Shown: positions 1 through 7,699 of the stretch, in pieces
Layout: every line of letters begins with the position of its first letter
Position numbering within the stretch: the stretch's first letter is position 1
Assembly (NCBI GenBank): GCA_023249795.1
Contig: JAHFBU010000001.1
Location: 1 to 38,499, forward strand
Length of the DNA: 38,499 bases
Reading direction: 5' to 3'
Origin: Syntrophaceae bacterium
GTDB lineage: Bacteria; Desulfobacterota; Syntrophia; Syntrophales; UBA5619
Program-made: the position numbers and the translations under genes
Notes under the pieces: model-generated
Told to the model about the DNA's origin: nothing
Seen by the model: only the letters and a program-made list of their open reading frames with translations
Databases searched by the model: none

Positions 1-336
1 TCGGTCGTCACCTTCCCCGAGGGAACCCGCAGCAAGGATGGAACCATCCGGCCGTTCAAACAGGGCCTTTTCCACCTCGCCATCAAGGCGGGGGTTCCCA
101 TCGTGCCCATTTCAATCATCGGGGCCCATGCGATCATGCCAAAACGGAGTTTGAAGATCCGGCCGGGGAAGATCACGATGATCATCGACCAGCCGGTGGA
201 CGTGTCCGGATACACCGTTGAGACGAGGGGGGAGCTGATCGAGAGGGTCCGTGGCGTCATTATCCGGAACTTTGAAAAAGGCAACGCCGACGGCGGTCAA
301 CCTCTTGTAGCGGACAGCGGGAAGGAAGCCCCGTGA
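1..336 (+). CDS. plsC: 1-acyl-sn-glycerol-3-phosphate acyltransferase (PlsC family), C-terminal part
   Basis: The gene is cut by the window edge; the reading frame is open from base 1 and ends at a TGA at 334-336. The visible 111 residues begin at the glycerol-phosphate binding motif FPEGTRS, followed by a Lys-rich stretch and the VPIVPISI block. These are motifs III and IV of the PlsC/LPLAT fold. The family acylates lysophosphatidic acid to phosphatidic acid at the inner membrane. The N-terminal HX4D catalytic motif lies outside the window, so catalytic competence cannot be judged. The stop overlaps the GTG of the next frame (GTGA), as in a coupled operon with the uppP remnant and ftsK. Confidence 0.85.
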   Translation, partial: SVVTFPEGTRSKDGTIRPFKQGLFHLAIKAGVPIVPISIIGAHAIMPKRSLKIRPGKITMIIDQPVDVSGYTVETRGELIERVRGVIIRNFEKGNADGGQPLVADSGKEAP

Positions 337-596
337 CCCTGATAGGAGCAATCATCCTGGGCGTTGTTCAAGGGTTTACGGAGCTCTCCGCAGAAGATCT
401 GCCGCTGCTGGGCGCCGGACTCCTCGCAGCCACTGTGACGGCACTGTTTTCCCCGAAGCTCCTCTTCGTCATGGTCAATAAGATCGGCCTCGCCTCCTTA
501 GCAATGGTATTGCTGCTTTGTCGGATCCACCACCCTGATCATCCGGCGAATAGGATGAAAAGCCGAAACCGGTTTGAGATAAGACATGAACAATAA
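333..596 (+). pseudogene. uppP: Undecaprenyl-diphosphatase (UppP/BacA) remnant with internal deletion
   Basis: This 87-codon frame starts at a GTG overlapping the plsC stop. Its first ~16 residues (IGAIILGVVQGFTEL) match the start of UppP, which normally continues into the PVSSSGH active-site segment. Here the sequence jumps to AEDLPLLGAGLLAATVTALF and a following hydrophobic stretch. These look like the last two membrane helices of UppP. Intact UppP is about 265-280 residues, so roughly 180-190 codons are missing. The loss includes both catalytic segments (the PVSSSGH and PGxSRSG types), while the frame stays open. It therefore cannot be an active lipid phosphatase. The tail overlaps the ftsK start. 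What is seen is the two ends; the deletion is inferred from family knowledge. A functional paralogue presumably exists elsewhere. Confidence 0.7.
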
Positions 597-2880
597 ATTG
601 CCTTCTCAAAAACGGGCTGCGGAAATTTCCGGGCTGATCTGCCTCGCCATCGGCCTGTTTCTTATGCTGGCCCTTTTCTCCTATCATCCGGACGATCCTT
701 CTCTGAGAAAATCCTACAGCCCCTGGGAGACTGTCTACACCCATAATCTGATCGGGACCGTCGGATCCTACATAGCCGATACACTGATCTGGATCCTGGG
801 GATCGGGATACTTTGGTTGCCGGCTTTGCTTCTGGTGGCCGCATGTCGGTATTTCCGCGAAACCCTGTTCCGGATCGGGGCGGCCGCAGCGACGGGCATG
901 GCCGGTCTCGTCTTCGCCACATCGGGTCTGGTTGCCCTGCTCATCGGAGAGATCCATATCTACGGCACATCAATGAGCGCGGGCGGGTGGCTGGGGACGA
1001 ATACGGCCAATCTTCTCGACGCCCACCTGCGTCTGGCCGGATCCATGATCCTTCTTGGTCTGATGCTGATCATTGCGCTGATGATCCTGTTCGATTTTTC
1101 CGTCGTTTCCTTTGTGGGGAGATCGGCGGCCGTGGCGGGAAAGACCGCGCGAATGGGAAGGTCCTTGTTTGACTTCTGTAGGGGGAAGTTTAGCAATAAC
1201 AGGAAAGCGCCCACCGCGATCGGTCCGTCTGCGGCGCCTGCCCCAATCATCCTCGAGACCAAGACGGAAACGCTGAAGGAAAAATTAGCAAAGGCGGAAC
1301 AGACCCGCCTCGACTTCGCCGGCCGCTTGAATGGAAAGTTCAAGCTGCCGCCGCTGACCCTGCTGGACCATGTGGAGAGGAAGGATACGCGAATCAAGCG
1401 GGAAACCCTGATCGCCAATTCCCGGATCCTTGAGAAAAAGCTCTCCGACTTCGGGGTGGACGGGAAGGTCATCGAAGTGAGACCAGGTCCGGTTATCACC
1501 ATGTATGAGCTGGAGCCCGCACCGGGCGTCAAGATCAACAAGATCACGAATCTCTCCGACGACCTGGCACTGGCGCTGCGTGCGCCGAGTATCCGCATCA
1601 TCGCCCCCATTCCGAACAAGGGGGCGATTGGCATCGAGATCCCCAATCAAGAGCGTGATCCGGTCCGCCTGCGCGACGTCCTCGACCACGCCACCTTTCG
1701 GGACTCGCCTTCCCGTCTCCCCATCGTCCTCGGCGAGGACATCGTTGGCGTCCCTGTCATCACCGATCTGATCCGCATGCCCCACCTCCTGATCGCCGGG
1801 ACAACGGGCTCGGGTAAAAGCGTCTCCCTCAACGCCATGATCTGCAGCATCCTCTTCAAAGCACCGCCGGACGAGGTCAAATTCATCATGATCGACCCCA
1901 AGCGGCTGGAACTGTCCGGGTATGAGGGAATCCCCCACCTTCTCCATCCGGTTGTCGTCGATCCGAAAAAGGCATCGCTCGTCCTCCGCTGGGCCGTGGA
2001 GGAGATGGAGCGCCGCTACCGGATCATCAGCGGCGTCGGGGTGAAGAGCATCGATGCATACAACCAACTCCGATCGGGGAAGACATCCGCACCACCCCCG
2101 GCGCCGATATGTGACGCGGCAGAAATCCAACCGGAGGTTACGGCGGAACCGATCCCGTCTGTGTTGGGCGAAAGCCCTGTGAGAAAATCGGCCGCAGAGA
2201 CTTTCCTAAAGAACGAACCGCTTCCCGATCGGCTCCCCTACATCGTCATCATCATCGACGAGCTTGCGGACCTGATGATGGTCGCCCAGAGAAATGTCGA
2301 GGAATCGCTGACCCGCCTGGCTCAGATGGCCAGAGCCGCCGGGATCCATCTGATCCTGGCGACTCAGCGCCCATCCGTGGATGTCATCACGGGGATCATC
2401 AAGGCAAACTTCCCTACCCGAATCTCGTTCCAGGTTTCCTCCAAAGTCGACTCGAGGACCATTCTCGATCAAATGGGCGCAGAGAAGCTCCTCGGGGCCG
2501 GGGATATGCTCTTCATCCCTCCCGGCTCTTCCAGGCTGATGCGGATCCACGGTGCCTTTGTCTCAGACCGGGAGATCGAACGGATCGTCGATTTTGTGAA
2601 ACAACAGGGAACGCCCGCCTACGATGAGTCGATAATGGAATATGAGCCGGAGGCGGCCGACGCAGAGAAACAGGATTCGGACTTCGACGAGAAGTACGAT
2701 GAAGCCGTTGCGCTCGTGACGGATCTGGGACATGCGTCGATTTCCCTCGTTCAGCGGCACATGAAGATCGGGTACAACCGGGCGGCCAGGATCATCGAAC
2801 GGATGGAGGCCGAAGGGGTTGTGGGCCCTTCGGATGGCGCCAAGCCACGGAAAGTGCTTGCACGGAAACTCCCGCGTTGA
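586..2880 (+). CDS. ftsK: DNA translocase FtsK/SpoIIIE
   Basis: A 764-residue septum-anchored DNA pump that moves and resolves chromosome termini at division. About four membrane helices lie within residues 14-170. A short charged linker follows (about 195-250), much shorter than the long Pro/Gln linker of E. coli FtsK. The alpha/beta motor has Walker A GTTGSGKS near residues 405-412 and a Walker B segment (IIIDELADLMM) near 554-564. The C-terminal winged-helix gamma domain, which reads KOPS-type DNA signals, lies at about 695-755. An unusual Pro/Ala/Glu-rich insert of roughly 45 residues (about 497-543) sits in the motor just before the Walker B strand, where most relatives have about 10-15 residues. 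The start ATG overlaps the end of the uppP remnant and has only a weak ribosome binding site. Confidence 0.95.
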   Translation: MNNKLPSQKRAAEISGLICLAIGLFLMLALFSYHPDDPSLRKSYSPWETVYTHNLIGTVGSYIADTLIWILGIGILWLPALLLVAACRYFRETLFRIGAAAATGMAGLVFATSGLVALLIGEIHIYGTSMSAGGWLGTNTANLLDAHLRLAGSMILLGLMLIIALMILFDFSVVSFVGRSAAVAGKTARMGRSLFDFCRGKFSNNRKAPTAIGPSAAPAPIILETKTETLKEKLAKAEQTRLDFAGRLNGKFKLPPLTLLDHVERKDTRIKRETLIANSRILEKKLSDFGVDGKVIEVRPGPVITMYELEPAPGVKINKITNLSDDLALALRAPSIRIIAPIPNKGAIGIEIPNQERDPVRLRDVLDHATFRDSPSRLPIVLGEDIVGVPVITDLIRMPHLLIAGTTGSGKSVSLNAMICSILFKAPPDEVKFIMIDPKRLELSGYEGIPHLLHPVVVDPKKASLVLRWAVEEMERRYRIISGVGVKSIDAYNQLRSGKTSAPPPAPICDAAEIQPEVTAEPIPSVLGESPVRKSAAETFLKNEPLPDRLPYIVIIIDELADLMMVAQRNVEESLTRLAQMARAAGIHLILATQRPSVDVITGIIKANFPTRISFQVSSKVDSRTILDQMGAEKLLGAGDMLFIPPGSSRLMRIHGAFVSDREIERIVDFVKQQGTPAYDESIMEYEPEAADAEKQDSDFDEKYDEAVALVTDLGHASISLVQRHMKIGYNRAARIIERMEAEGVVGPSDGAKPRKVLARKLPR

Positions 2881-2891
2881 AACGAAAGCCC

Positions 2892-2911
2892 GCCCGGGCT
2901 ACGGCCCGGGC
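2892..2911 (+). terminator. Perfect 8-bp GC hairpin between ftsK and rimO
   Basis: GCCCGGGC-TACG-GCCCGGGC forms a perfect stem with a tetraloop, 11 bp after the ftsK stop and 27 bp before rimO. No T-tract follows, so it is not a canonical intrinsic terminator. It may pause polymerase, stabilise the ftsK 3' end or reduce read-through into rimO. Confidence 0.4.
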
Positions 2912-2938
2912 TTATCCGCGATAAGAGGACTTTGAGAA

Positions 2939-4288
2939 ATGTTTGCAAAAAAAGTCCACATCGTCAGCCTCGGCTGTCCAAAGAACCTGGTCGACTCCGA
3001 GGTCATGGCCGGCATCCTCGCCGGGAACGGCTATCGCCTTACGGACCAGCCTGAAGAAGCCAATATCCTGCTCGTCAATACCTGTGCCTTTATCCTTCCG
3101 GCCCGTGAAGAGGCGATCTCGGAAATCCTCCGCATGGCCGCATGGAAGCAGCAGGGCGACGGCCCCTGTTCATTTCTGGTCGTCACCGGTTGTCTCCCCC
3201 AGCGCTATGGGAGGGAACTGGTGGAGGCGCTGCCGGAGGTTGATCTCTTTCTCGGTACCGCGGAGGTTCCGCACATCGGCCTGCATCTCGACAGCCTTTT
3301 ATCCGGTATCGGAAAAAAGCGCCCGCGTTCCGTCGTCGGTCGGCCGGCTTTTCTCATGAACGCCAGCCACAGACGCCTGATCTCCACGCCTGCCGGAAGC
3401 GCCTATATCAAAATCGCCGACGGCTGTTCCAACCGCTGCGCCTACTGTGTGATCCCCTCCATCCGCGGCAAGGCCCGGAGCCGGTCCATCGACGATATCG
3501 TAAATGAGGCGGAGGGGCTTGCCGCACGGGGCATCCGCGAACTGATCGTCACCGCCCAGGATACAACGGCATATGGTCTCGACCGAAAAGAGAAGCCGAC
3601 TCTGAGCGGCCTGCTTCGGGGGCTGGCTGCCGTTGACGGTCTTTCGTGGATTCGTCTTCTCTACACCCACCCGACCCGTCTGACGACGGAGCTTCTCCGG
3701 ACCATCGCCGACGAGAAAAAAATTTGCCGCTACCTGGATATGCCGATCCAGCATTGTGATGATGCGATCCTTGCGGCCATGAACCGGCGGGGGGGCGGCG
3801 TCCTGATCCGGGAAGCCGTTGCGCAGGCGCGCGAGATCATCCCCGGTGTCTCCCTCAGGACAGCACTCATTGTCGGCTTCCCCGGGGAGACCCGCCGCCG
3901 CTTTGAAAACCTTTTGTCATTCGTCCGCGAAATGCGATTCGACCACCTCGGCGTTTTTCCTTATTCCCGCGAGGAGGGGACGGTAGCTGCGGCTCTTCCC
4001 TCCCGAATCTCGGAGCGGGAAAAGGAGCGACGCCGGAACCTCATTATGGAGGAGCAGTCTCTCATCTCCCGGGATATCAACAGCGCCTTTATCGGCACAT
4101 GGCAGGATGTCCTCGTCGAAGGACAGGGCGAACTCTCCGGTTACAACCGCATTGCCCGGTGCCGGCACCAGGCCCCCGAGATCGACGGCATAACCCATCT
4201 CCGGGGAGGAAATCCGGCGCCGGGGACGATGATCACTTGCCGGATCATTGCCGCCGATGATTACGACCTGTTCGCCGAAATCACCTGA
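2939..4288 (+). CDS. rimO: Ribosomal protein S12 (Asp) methylthiotransferase RimO
   Basis: A 449-residue radical-SAM enzyme that adds a methylthio group to the conserved aspartate of ribosomal protein uS12. The N-terminal MTTase domain opens with SLGCPKNLVDSE, typical of RimO rather than MiaB. It has its three cluster cysteines at C13, C49 and C85. The radical-SAM motif CxxxCxxC is C163, C167 and C170 (CSNRCAYC). The C-terminal ~65 residues are a TRAM domain. Length and motif order are normal for the family. It lies 58 bp after ftsK on the same strand and may be cotranscribed through the hairpin. Confidence 0.96.
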   Translation: MFAKKVHIVSLGCPKNLVDSEVMAGILAGNGYRLTDQPEEANILLVNTCAFILPAREEAISEILRMAAWKQQGDGPCSFLVVTGCLPQRYGRELVEALPEVDLFLGTAEVPHIGLHLDSLLSGIGKKRPRSVVGRPAFLMNASHRRLISTPAGSAYIKIADGCSNRCAYCVIPSIRGKARSRSIDDIVNEAEGLAARGIRELIVTAQDTTAYGLDRKEKPTLSGLLRGLAAVDGLSWIRLLYTHPTRLTTELLRTIADEKKICRYLDMPIQHCDDAILAAMNRRGGGVLIREAVAQAREIIPGVSLRTALIVGFPGETRRRFENLLSFVREMRFDHLGVFPYSREEGTVAAALPSRISEREKERRRNLIMEEQSLISRDINSAFIGTWQDVLVEGQGELSGYNRIARCRHQAPEIDGITHLRGGNPAPGTMITCRIIAADDYDLFAEIT

Positions 4289-4370
4289 TTGCTTCCATCT
4301 TCTTCATGGTGCTCTTGCCGATGTCATCTTCTGTCAGATCTCAATGGCTCTCATTACGGGGTGAGCTTGC

Positions 4371-4411
4371 GAAACCGGGATTTGCCCGCTCACTCTCGGA
4401 TTCCCGCTTTT
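4371..4411 (+). repeat. 41-bp intergenic repeat, copy A
   Basis: The copy starts GAAACCGGGA and ends TTCCCGCTTTT, with a 20-bp variable centre. Copy B has identical 10-bp and 11-bp ends and the same total length. The GGGA and TCCC ends can pair, giving a hairpin-forming repeat of the REP-like kind. Confidence 0.6.
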
Positions 4412-4524
4412 AGGTGCATGGCCTTCTGTGGGTTTACCGTGCGGGGCAAAGTGCGTTTCTCCGCTCTTACCGATTTCTTCTTTTGTCCGATCAAGATGGA
4501 TTTATCGATGATGGTCAATGTTCA

Positions 4525-4565
4525 GAAACCGGGAATACCATGCTCAGTCTAAGTTTCCCGCTTTT
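4525..4565 (+). repeat. 41-bp intergenic repeat, copy B
   Basis: It has the same 10-bp left end (GAAACCGGGA), a 20-bp centre of different sequence and the same 11-bp right end (TTCCCGCTTTT) as copy A, 113 bp downstream of it. Conserved ends with a diverged loop point to selection on the stem or to an element family. Confidence 0.6.
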
Positions 4566-4628
4566 GCGTAAACGACCGTCATTGGATTACCGAACGAGGC
4601 GTGGAATGTGTCGGCATGCAAATATTTT

Positions 4629-4657
4629 TTGCATTCCCTGTTGAAGCTTGGTATATT
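4629..4657 (+). promoter_or_regulatory. Predicted sigma-70 promoter for the arginine decarboxylase gene
   Basis: A -35-like TTGCAT (4629-4634), a 17-bp spacer and a good -10 TATATT (4652-4657) lie upstream of the decarboxylase start. The expected transcript has a leader of about 65 nt. It contains a small GCCGG/CCGGC hairpin at 4677-4695. Confidence 0.5.
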
Positions 4658-4729
4658 CATTTCAAGGTCTTGTGTGGCCGGGTTTTTGATCCGGCATAAG
4701 GTTCTATAAGAATGTTGAAGAGAGGACCT

Positions 4730-5278
4730 ATGAAAGGTCTCGTTCCAAAGAAGATTTTTTTCACCAAAGGCGTCGGCACCCACAGGGATGAGCTCCACTC
4801 TTTCGAGCGGTCGCTTCGCGATGCGGGGATCGAACGCTGTAACCTGGTACAGGTATCCAGCATCTTCCCCCCCAACTGCAAGATGATCTCCAAAACACAG
4901 GGACTCAAGGAGCTGGTTTCCGGGGCAATCACTTTCTGCGTCATGAGCCGCTGTTGCAGCAATGAACCGAAGCGTCTGCTGGCCGCGTCGGTCGGTTGCG
5001 CCCTTCCTGCCGATCAGCGCTCCTACGGCTACATCAGCGAGCATCACGCCTTCGGTCAGACGGAGAAACAGGCGGGCGATTACGCAGAGGACCTGGCAGC
5101 CGCCATGCTCGCCTCCACTCTGGGAATCGATTTCGACGTCGATGAAAGCTGGGACGCAAAGAAGAAGTTTTTCAAAATCAGTGGAAAGATTGTCCGGACC
5201 CGAAACGTCACACAATCGACCATCGTGAAGAACAGTAGCTACACCACGGTGATCGCGGCGGCGGTCTATATTTTCTGA
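4730..5278 (+). CDS. pdaD: Pyruvoyl-dependent arginine decarboxylase
   Basis: The product is a 182-residue proenzyme that converts arginine to agmatine and CO2, the first step to putrescine and spermidine by the agmatine route. The family cleaves itself between two serines to make an N-terminal pyruvoyl group. Here the site is in VQVSSIFPP (Ser43-Ser44 from the chosen start). The GVGTHRDEL start, the SSIFPP segment and the downstream Glu-His (ISEHHAFG) region follow the archaeal, chlamydial and bacterial family, and the length is typical. ATG 4730 is preferred over an in-frame ATG at 4712 because GAGAGGA lies just before it. Two more genes follow on the same strand without an obvious terminator, including an H1-like protein. 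Confidence 0.88.
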   Translation: MKGLVPKKIFFTKGVGTHRDELHSFERSLRDAGIERCNLVQVSSIFPPNCKMISKTQGLKELVSGAITFCVMSRCCSNEPKRLLAASVGCALPADQRSYGYISEHHAFGQTEKQAGDYAEDLAAAMLASTLGIDFDVDESWDAKKKFFKISGKIVRTRNVTQSTIVKNSSYTTVIAAAVYIF

Positions 5279-5325
5279 CCGGCACACAACGGATGTGTTC
5301 CCTAGGACGTAAGAAAAGGGATTCT

Positions 5326-5433
5326 ATGAAAACGGATCGGCTGGCGAAGAAAGATACCCGGCAAGCAAGCGTCGTACGGTTGCATAATGAGGCCATTTAC
5401 GGAATGTTCATGGACGAAAGACCACCTTGGTGA
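5326..5433 (+). CDS. Possible 35-residue small protein, function unknown
   Basis: An ATG at 5326 preceded by AAAAGGG at a 5-nt spacing opens a 35-codon frame that ends at TGA 5431-5433. The peptide is basic in its first half (MKTDRLAKKDTRQ) and ends in MFMDERPPW. I recognise no family. It lies 47 bp after the decarboxylase gene and 84 bp before the H1-like gene, so it would be in the same transcript. The good ribosome binding site is the main support; it may equally be a chance frame in a leader. Confidence 0.35.
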   Translation: MKTDRLAKKDTRQASVVRLHNEAIYGMFMDERPPW

Positions 5434-5517
5434 AGCGAACGATTACGCACGCAGGAGGGCGCGGAAAGGCCGGGCTCAGCGAGGCGGAATCGCATATTTG
5501 AAAAGGAGGAAGCACGT

Positions 5518-5808
5518 ATGGCAACAGGAACGAAGATGCCGGCAAAACCGGTCACTGCTCCGGTAAAGCCGGCAGCGGCTCCGGCAAAGGCAAAAGCGAA
5601 GACGGCAGCCAAGGCCAAACCGGCCGCAAAAGTTGCGAAGAAGGCTCCGGCAAAGGCGGTCGCAAAGAAGGCACCGGCGAAGAAGGCAGTCGCCAAAAAG
5701 GCACCGGCAAAAAAGGCAGTCGCCAAGAAGGCACCGGCGAAGAAGGCAGTTGCCAAGAAGGCACCGGTAAAGAAGGCAGTCGCCAAGAAGGCACCGGCAA
5801 AGAAGTAA
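5518..5808 (+). CDS. Histone H1-like Lys/Ala/Pro-rich DNA-binding protein
   Basis: The 96-residue protein is made almost wholly of Ala, Lys, Pro and Val. Its first 40 residues are an irregular AK/PAK tail. Residues 41-96 are decapeptide repeats of the type KKAPAKKAVA: four full copies with partial ones at both ends. Such tails resemble the C-terminal half of histone H1, AlgP and bacterial Hc1-like proteins, which bind and condense nucleic acid by charge. No globular domain is present. A strong AAAAGGAGG site precedes the ATG and a long hairpin follows the stop, so expression is probably high. Specific function cannot be read from the sequence. Confidence 0.8.
   Translation: MATGTKMPAKPVTAPVKPAAAPAKAKAKTAAKAKPAAKVAKKAPAKAVAKKAPAKKAVAKKAPAKKAVAKKAPAKKAVAKKAPVKKAVAKKAPAKK
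5638..5805 (+). repeat. 30-bp tandem repeats inside the H1-like gene
   Basis: Each unit encodes KKAPAKKAVA and is near-identical at the DNA level, differing by single bases (AAG/AAA, GCG/GCA, one GTA for GCA). The first unit lacks one codon. Copy number could change by slippage or recombination in steps of 10 residues without breaking the frame. Confidence 0.85.
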
Positions 5809-5832
5809 TTTCCTGACCCATCTTAGAAACAC

Positions 5833-5881
5833 ATTTGCCGGGAACCCGTTCATCACGACGGATGTGGGGTTCCCGGCAAAT
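5833..5881. terminator. Long convergent hairpin (15-bp stem)
   Basis: ATTTGCCGGGAACCC (5833-5847) is perfectly complementary to GGGTTCCCGGCAAAT (5867-5881). An inner CATC/GATG pair sits in the loop. It lies between the stop of the H1-like gene and the stop of the minus-strand transglutaminase gene, so it can act in both directions. The downstream T-content is modest. Confidence 0.7.
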
Positions 5882-5911
5882 GAGAATCTTTAAAGAGGGG
5901 TCTCTCTTGTC

Positions 5912-7606
5912 CTATTTCACCGTCTGGCCCACGATCCGATAATTGAATTCATAGTTCAGGGCGCCGCTCCAGTCTCTCTGGAAAACCCCTTTGTAACGGG
6001 TCCCGTGCACGGGACCGACAGGCTTGCCGTAAGAGTAGAACCAGTTCACGATCGGGTTCCCGGAAAATCCCAGGGCGATCCAGTAGGCGCCCGGCATCAG
6101 CACGGTATTCTCCCGGCCGAAATCAAAATCCGCCCACCGGTAACCCGGCCGCGAGGAGATGTCCGCAACGCTGACGATGGAACTCGCCGCGATCGGCGGG
6201 CCGGGTTTCCCATCGCGGTCCTCGAAAATATCCACCCAAAGAGACCCTTCCCCCCCGAAGTTGTGCAGGGCGAGGCTTACCTTTTCCACACGGGCCGGTT
6301 TTTGCAGAATCACCACTTGGGCATACTGGGTCAGGTTCGTCGTCACATATTCGGCGGTTTCAACGAGAAAATTTCGGCGCATCTCGAAGGCGTCCCCGCC
6401 GGCGGAGCTGGTTACCCGCGGGAAGGCAAAGTCGACTTCCTCGGGGAACGCGAGGTTACCGTAAACCAGAGGCGTATCGAAACGAAAGGCCCTCTTCTCC
6501 TTCTCTGTGTATGCGGGCAGGGGGGGAGGTGGCTTGATTTCAAGCGGCTGGAACGACGCCCGGACCCGCGGGCTGAGAAGGAGGTTCCGGGGACCGAAGG
6601 TTTCCCTCTCTCCCTGGATTCGGACTTCATCCTTCTGAAAATCGGCGTTCACCGCCTCCTGGAGCGTGGGCTTCGCGGCGGCATTGCGGTCCTGAGTCCA
6701 AGTGAGCAGGCCATCGTTTTTCGTCTCGTTGTTGTCGATACCCACCTCAACACGGATGAAACGGTTGGAGACAAAAAGCACGGAGTTCTGAGGATCGAAC
6801 GGCACCCAACCCAGATCGGGGAACCAGACCTCGATCCAGGAGTGGCGGCCCTGGCCCATCTTGAAGGTCATGACCCCTTGCTGCCAAGCCACATCGAAGG
6901 GTCGATTCAGCGTAATGCCATTGACGATCCGGGTGGGAATGCCGGCCGCCCGAAGAAGGGCGGCGCCCAAGTGGGAGAAATTTTGACAGTTCCCCTTTCC
7001 CGATCCGAGCGCATAAACCGCATCGTATTGCTCGGGGGGGCTGACGTAGGAGACATGATCCACCACCCAGGAGATCAGCCGCTGGACCGCATCGAATTCG
7101 GTGGTGACCCCCTTTGTCAGTTCTGCCGACAGAGACCGGATACGTGAATCATCGGACTGGACCTGCTCCGTCGCCCCGAGATAATCCTGAAGCTCCCGAG
7201 AGACCTTCGCCAGAGGGAAGGGCGCCTTCGTCTCGATGGTTTCGAGTCCCGTCGCGTTAGCCGCAGTGAACGACGTACGGACGTCAATGAGACCCGGAGG
7301 GCTGTTCCAGACAGCGGTTTGAATACGGTTTCCCCGACCGTCCTCACTTTTCCTCTGCTCATCAGGACTGGGCATGAAAGAGATATCGACGTCCCGGATC
7401 TCCTGGCGGAAGGTGGGCGATTCGAAGTTCCGGGGGATCACGAAGCTAAGCGAAGCCTTCCGAACGCCCGTACCTGTCGAAATCGTCTCGCGCATCTCGT
7501 AACGGATCTCCGCGCCCATCCCTCCCCGGACCGTATAGTTCTCCGCCAGGGCCGGAGCCGCTGTGAGAAGGATCAAACATAAAATCATGGCGACTCGTTT
7601 TTCCAT
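5912..7606 (-). CDS. Exported transglutaminase-like (papain-fold) protein
   Basis: The 564-residue protein has a Sec signal peptide (residues 1-21, cut near ALA-EN). A beta-rich N-terminal region (about 25-130) precedes a transglutaminase core. The likely catalytic triad is Cys207 (GKGNCQNFS), His255 (GRHSWIEVW) and Asp271 (VPFDPQ). The C-terminal ~200 residues look like a beta-sandwich, but I cannot name the domain. Bacterial members of this superfamily are mostly proteases or amidases rather than cross-linking enzymes, and the substrate is unknown. Its location would be periplasm or cell surface. A GAAGGAGAGG site supports the start. It follows the COG1751-type gene on the same strand by about 90 bp. 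Confidence 0.8.
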   Translation of the reverse strand: MEKRVAMILCLILLTAAPALAENYTVRGGMGAEIRYEMRETISTGTGVRKASLSFVIPRNFESPTFRQEIRDVDISFMPSPDEQRKSEDGRGNRIQTAVWNSPPGLIDVRTSFTAANATGLETIETKAPFPLAKVSRELQDYLGATEQVQSDDSRIRSLSAELTKGVTTEFDAVQRLISWVVDHVSYVSPPEQYDAVYALGSGKGNCQNFSHLGAALLRAAGIPTRIVNGITLNRPFDVAWQQGVMTFKMGQGRHSWIEVWFPDLGWVPFDPQNSVLFVSNRFIRVEVGIDNNETKNDGLLTWTQDRNAAAKPTLQEAVNADFQKDEVRIQGERETFGPRNLLLSPRVRASFQPLEIKPPPPLPAYTEKEKRAFRFDTPLVYGNLAFPEEVDFAFPRVTSSAGGDAFEMRRNFLVETAEYVTTNLTQYAQVVILQKPARVEKVSLALHNFGGEGSLWVDIFEDRDGKPGPPIAASSIVSVADISSRPGYRWADFDFGRENTVLMPGAYWIALGFSGNPIVNWFYSYGKPVGPVHGTRYKGVFQRDWSGALNYEFNYRIVGQTVK

Positions 7607-7699
7607 CTCCCCTCTCCTTCGTGCTCGCGGGCAAATAAAATTAATGTTCCTCCGGATTGAGCCGGGGGTAAACCGGAGCAGAAAGCGCCACTTTCTTTC

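Larger units (their letters stand above)
4289..4628. other. Non-coding spacer after rimO
   Basis: This stretch has no convincing gene. Short open frames on the plus strand lack ribosome binding sites and resemble no protein I know. It holds two 41-bp repeat copies (listed separately). At its end is an AT-rich hairpin, ATGCAAA (4616-4622) paired with TTTGCAT (4628-4634), nested in a GGAATG/GCATTCC arm pair, just before the arginine decarboxylase promoter. The hairpin could end rimO transcription, but no clear T-tract follows it. Confidence 0.5.

Noticed and set aside
4289..4644. Two short overlapping plus-strand frames after rimO
   Set aside because: No ribosome binding site, odd composition, and they run across the repeats; treated as non-coding spacer.
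5638..5805. Tandem repeats as a possible CRISPR array
   Set aside because: Repeats are contiguous without spacers and encode an in-frame Lys/Ala/Pro protein.
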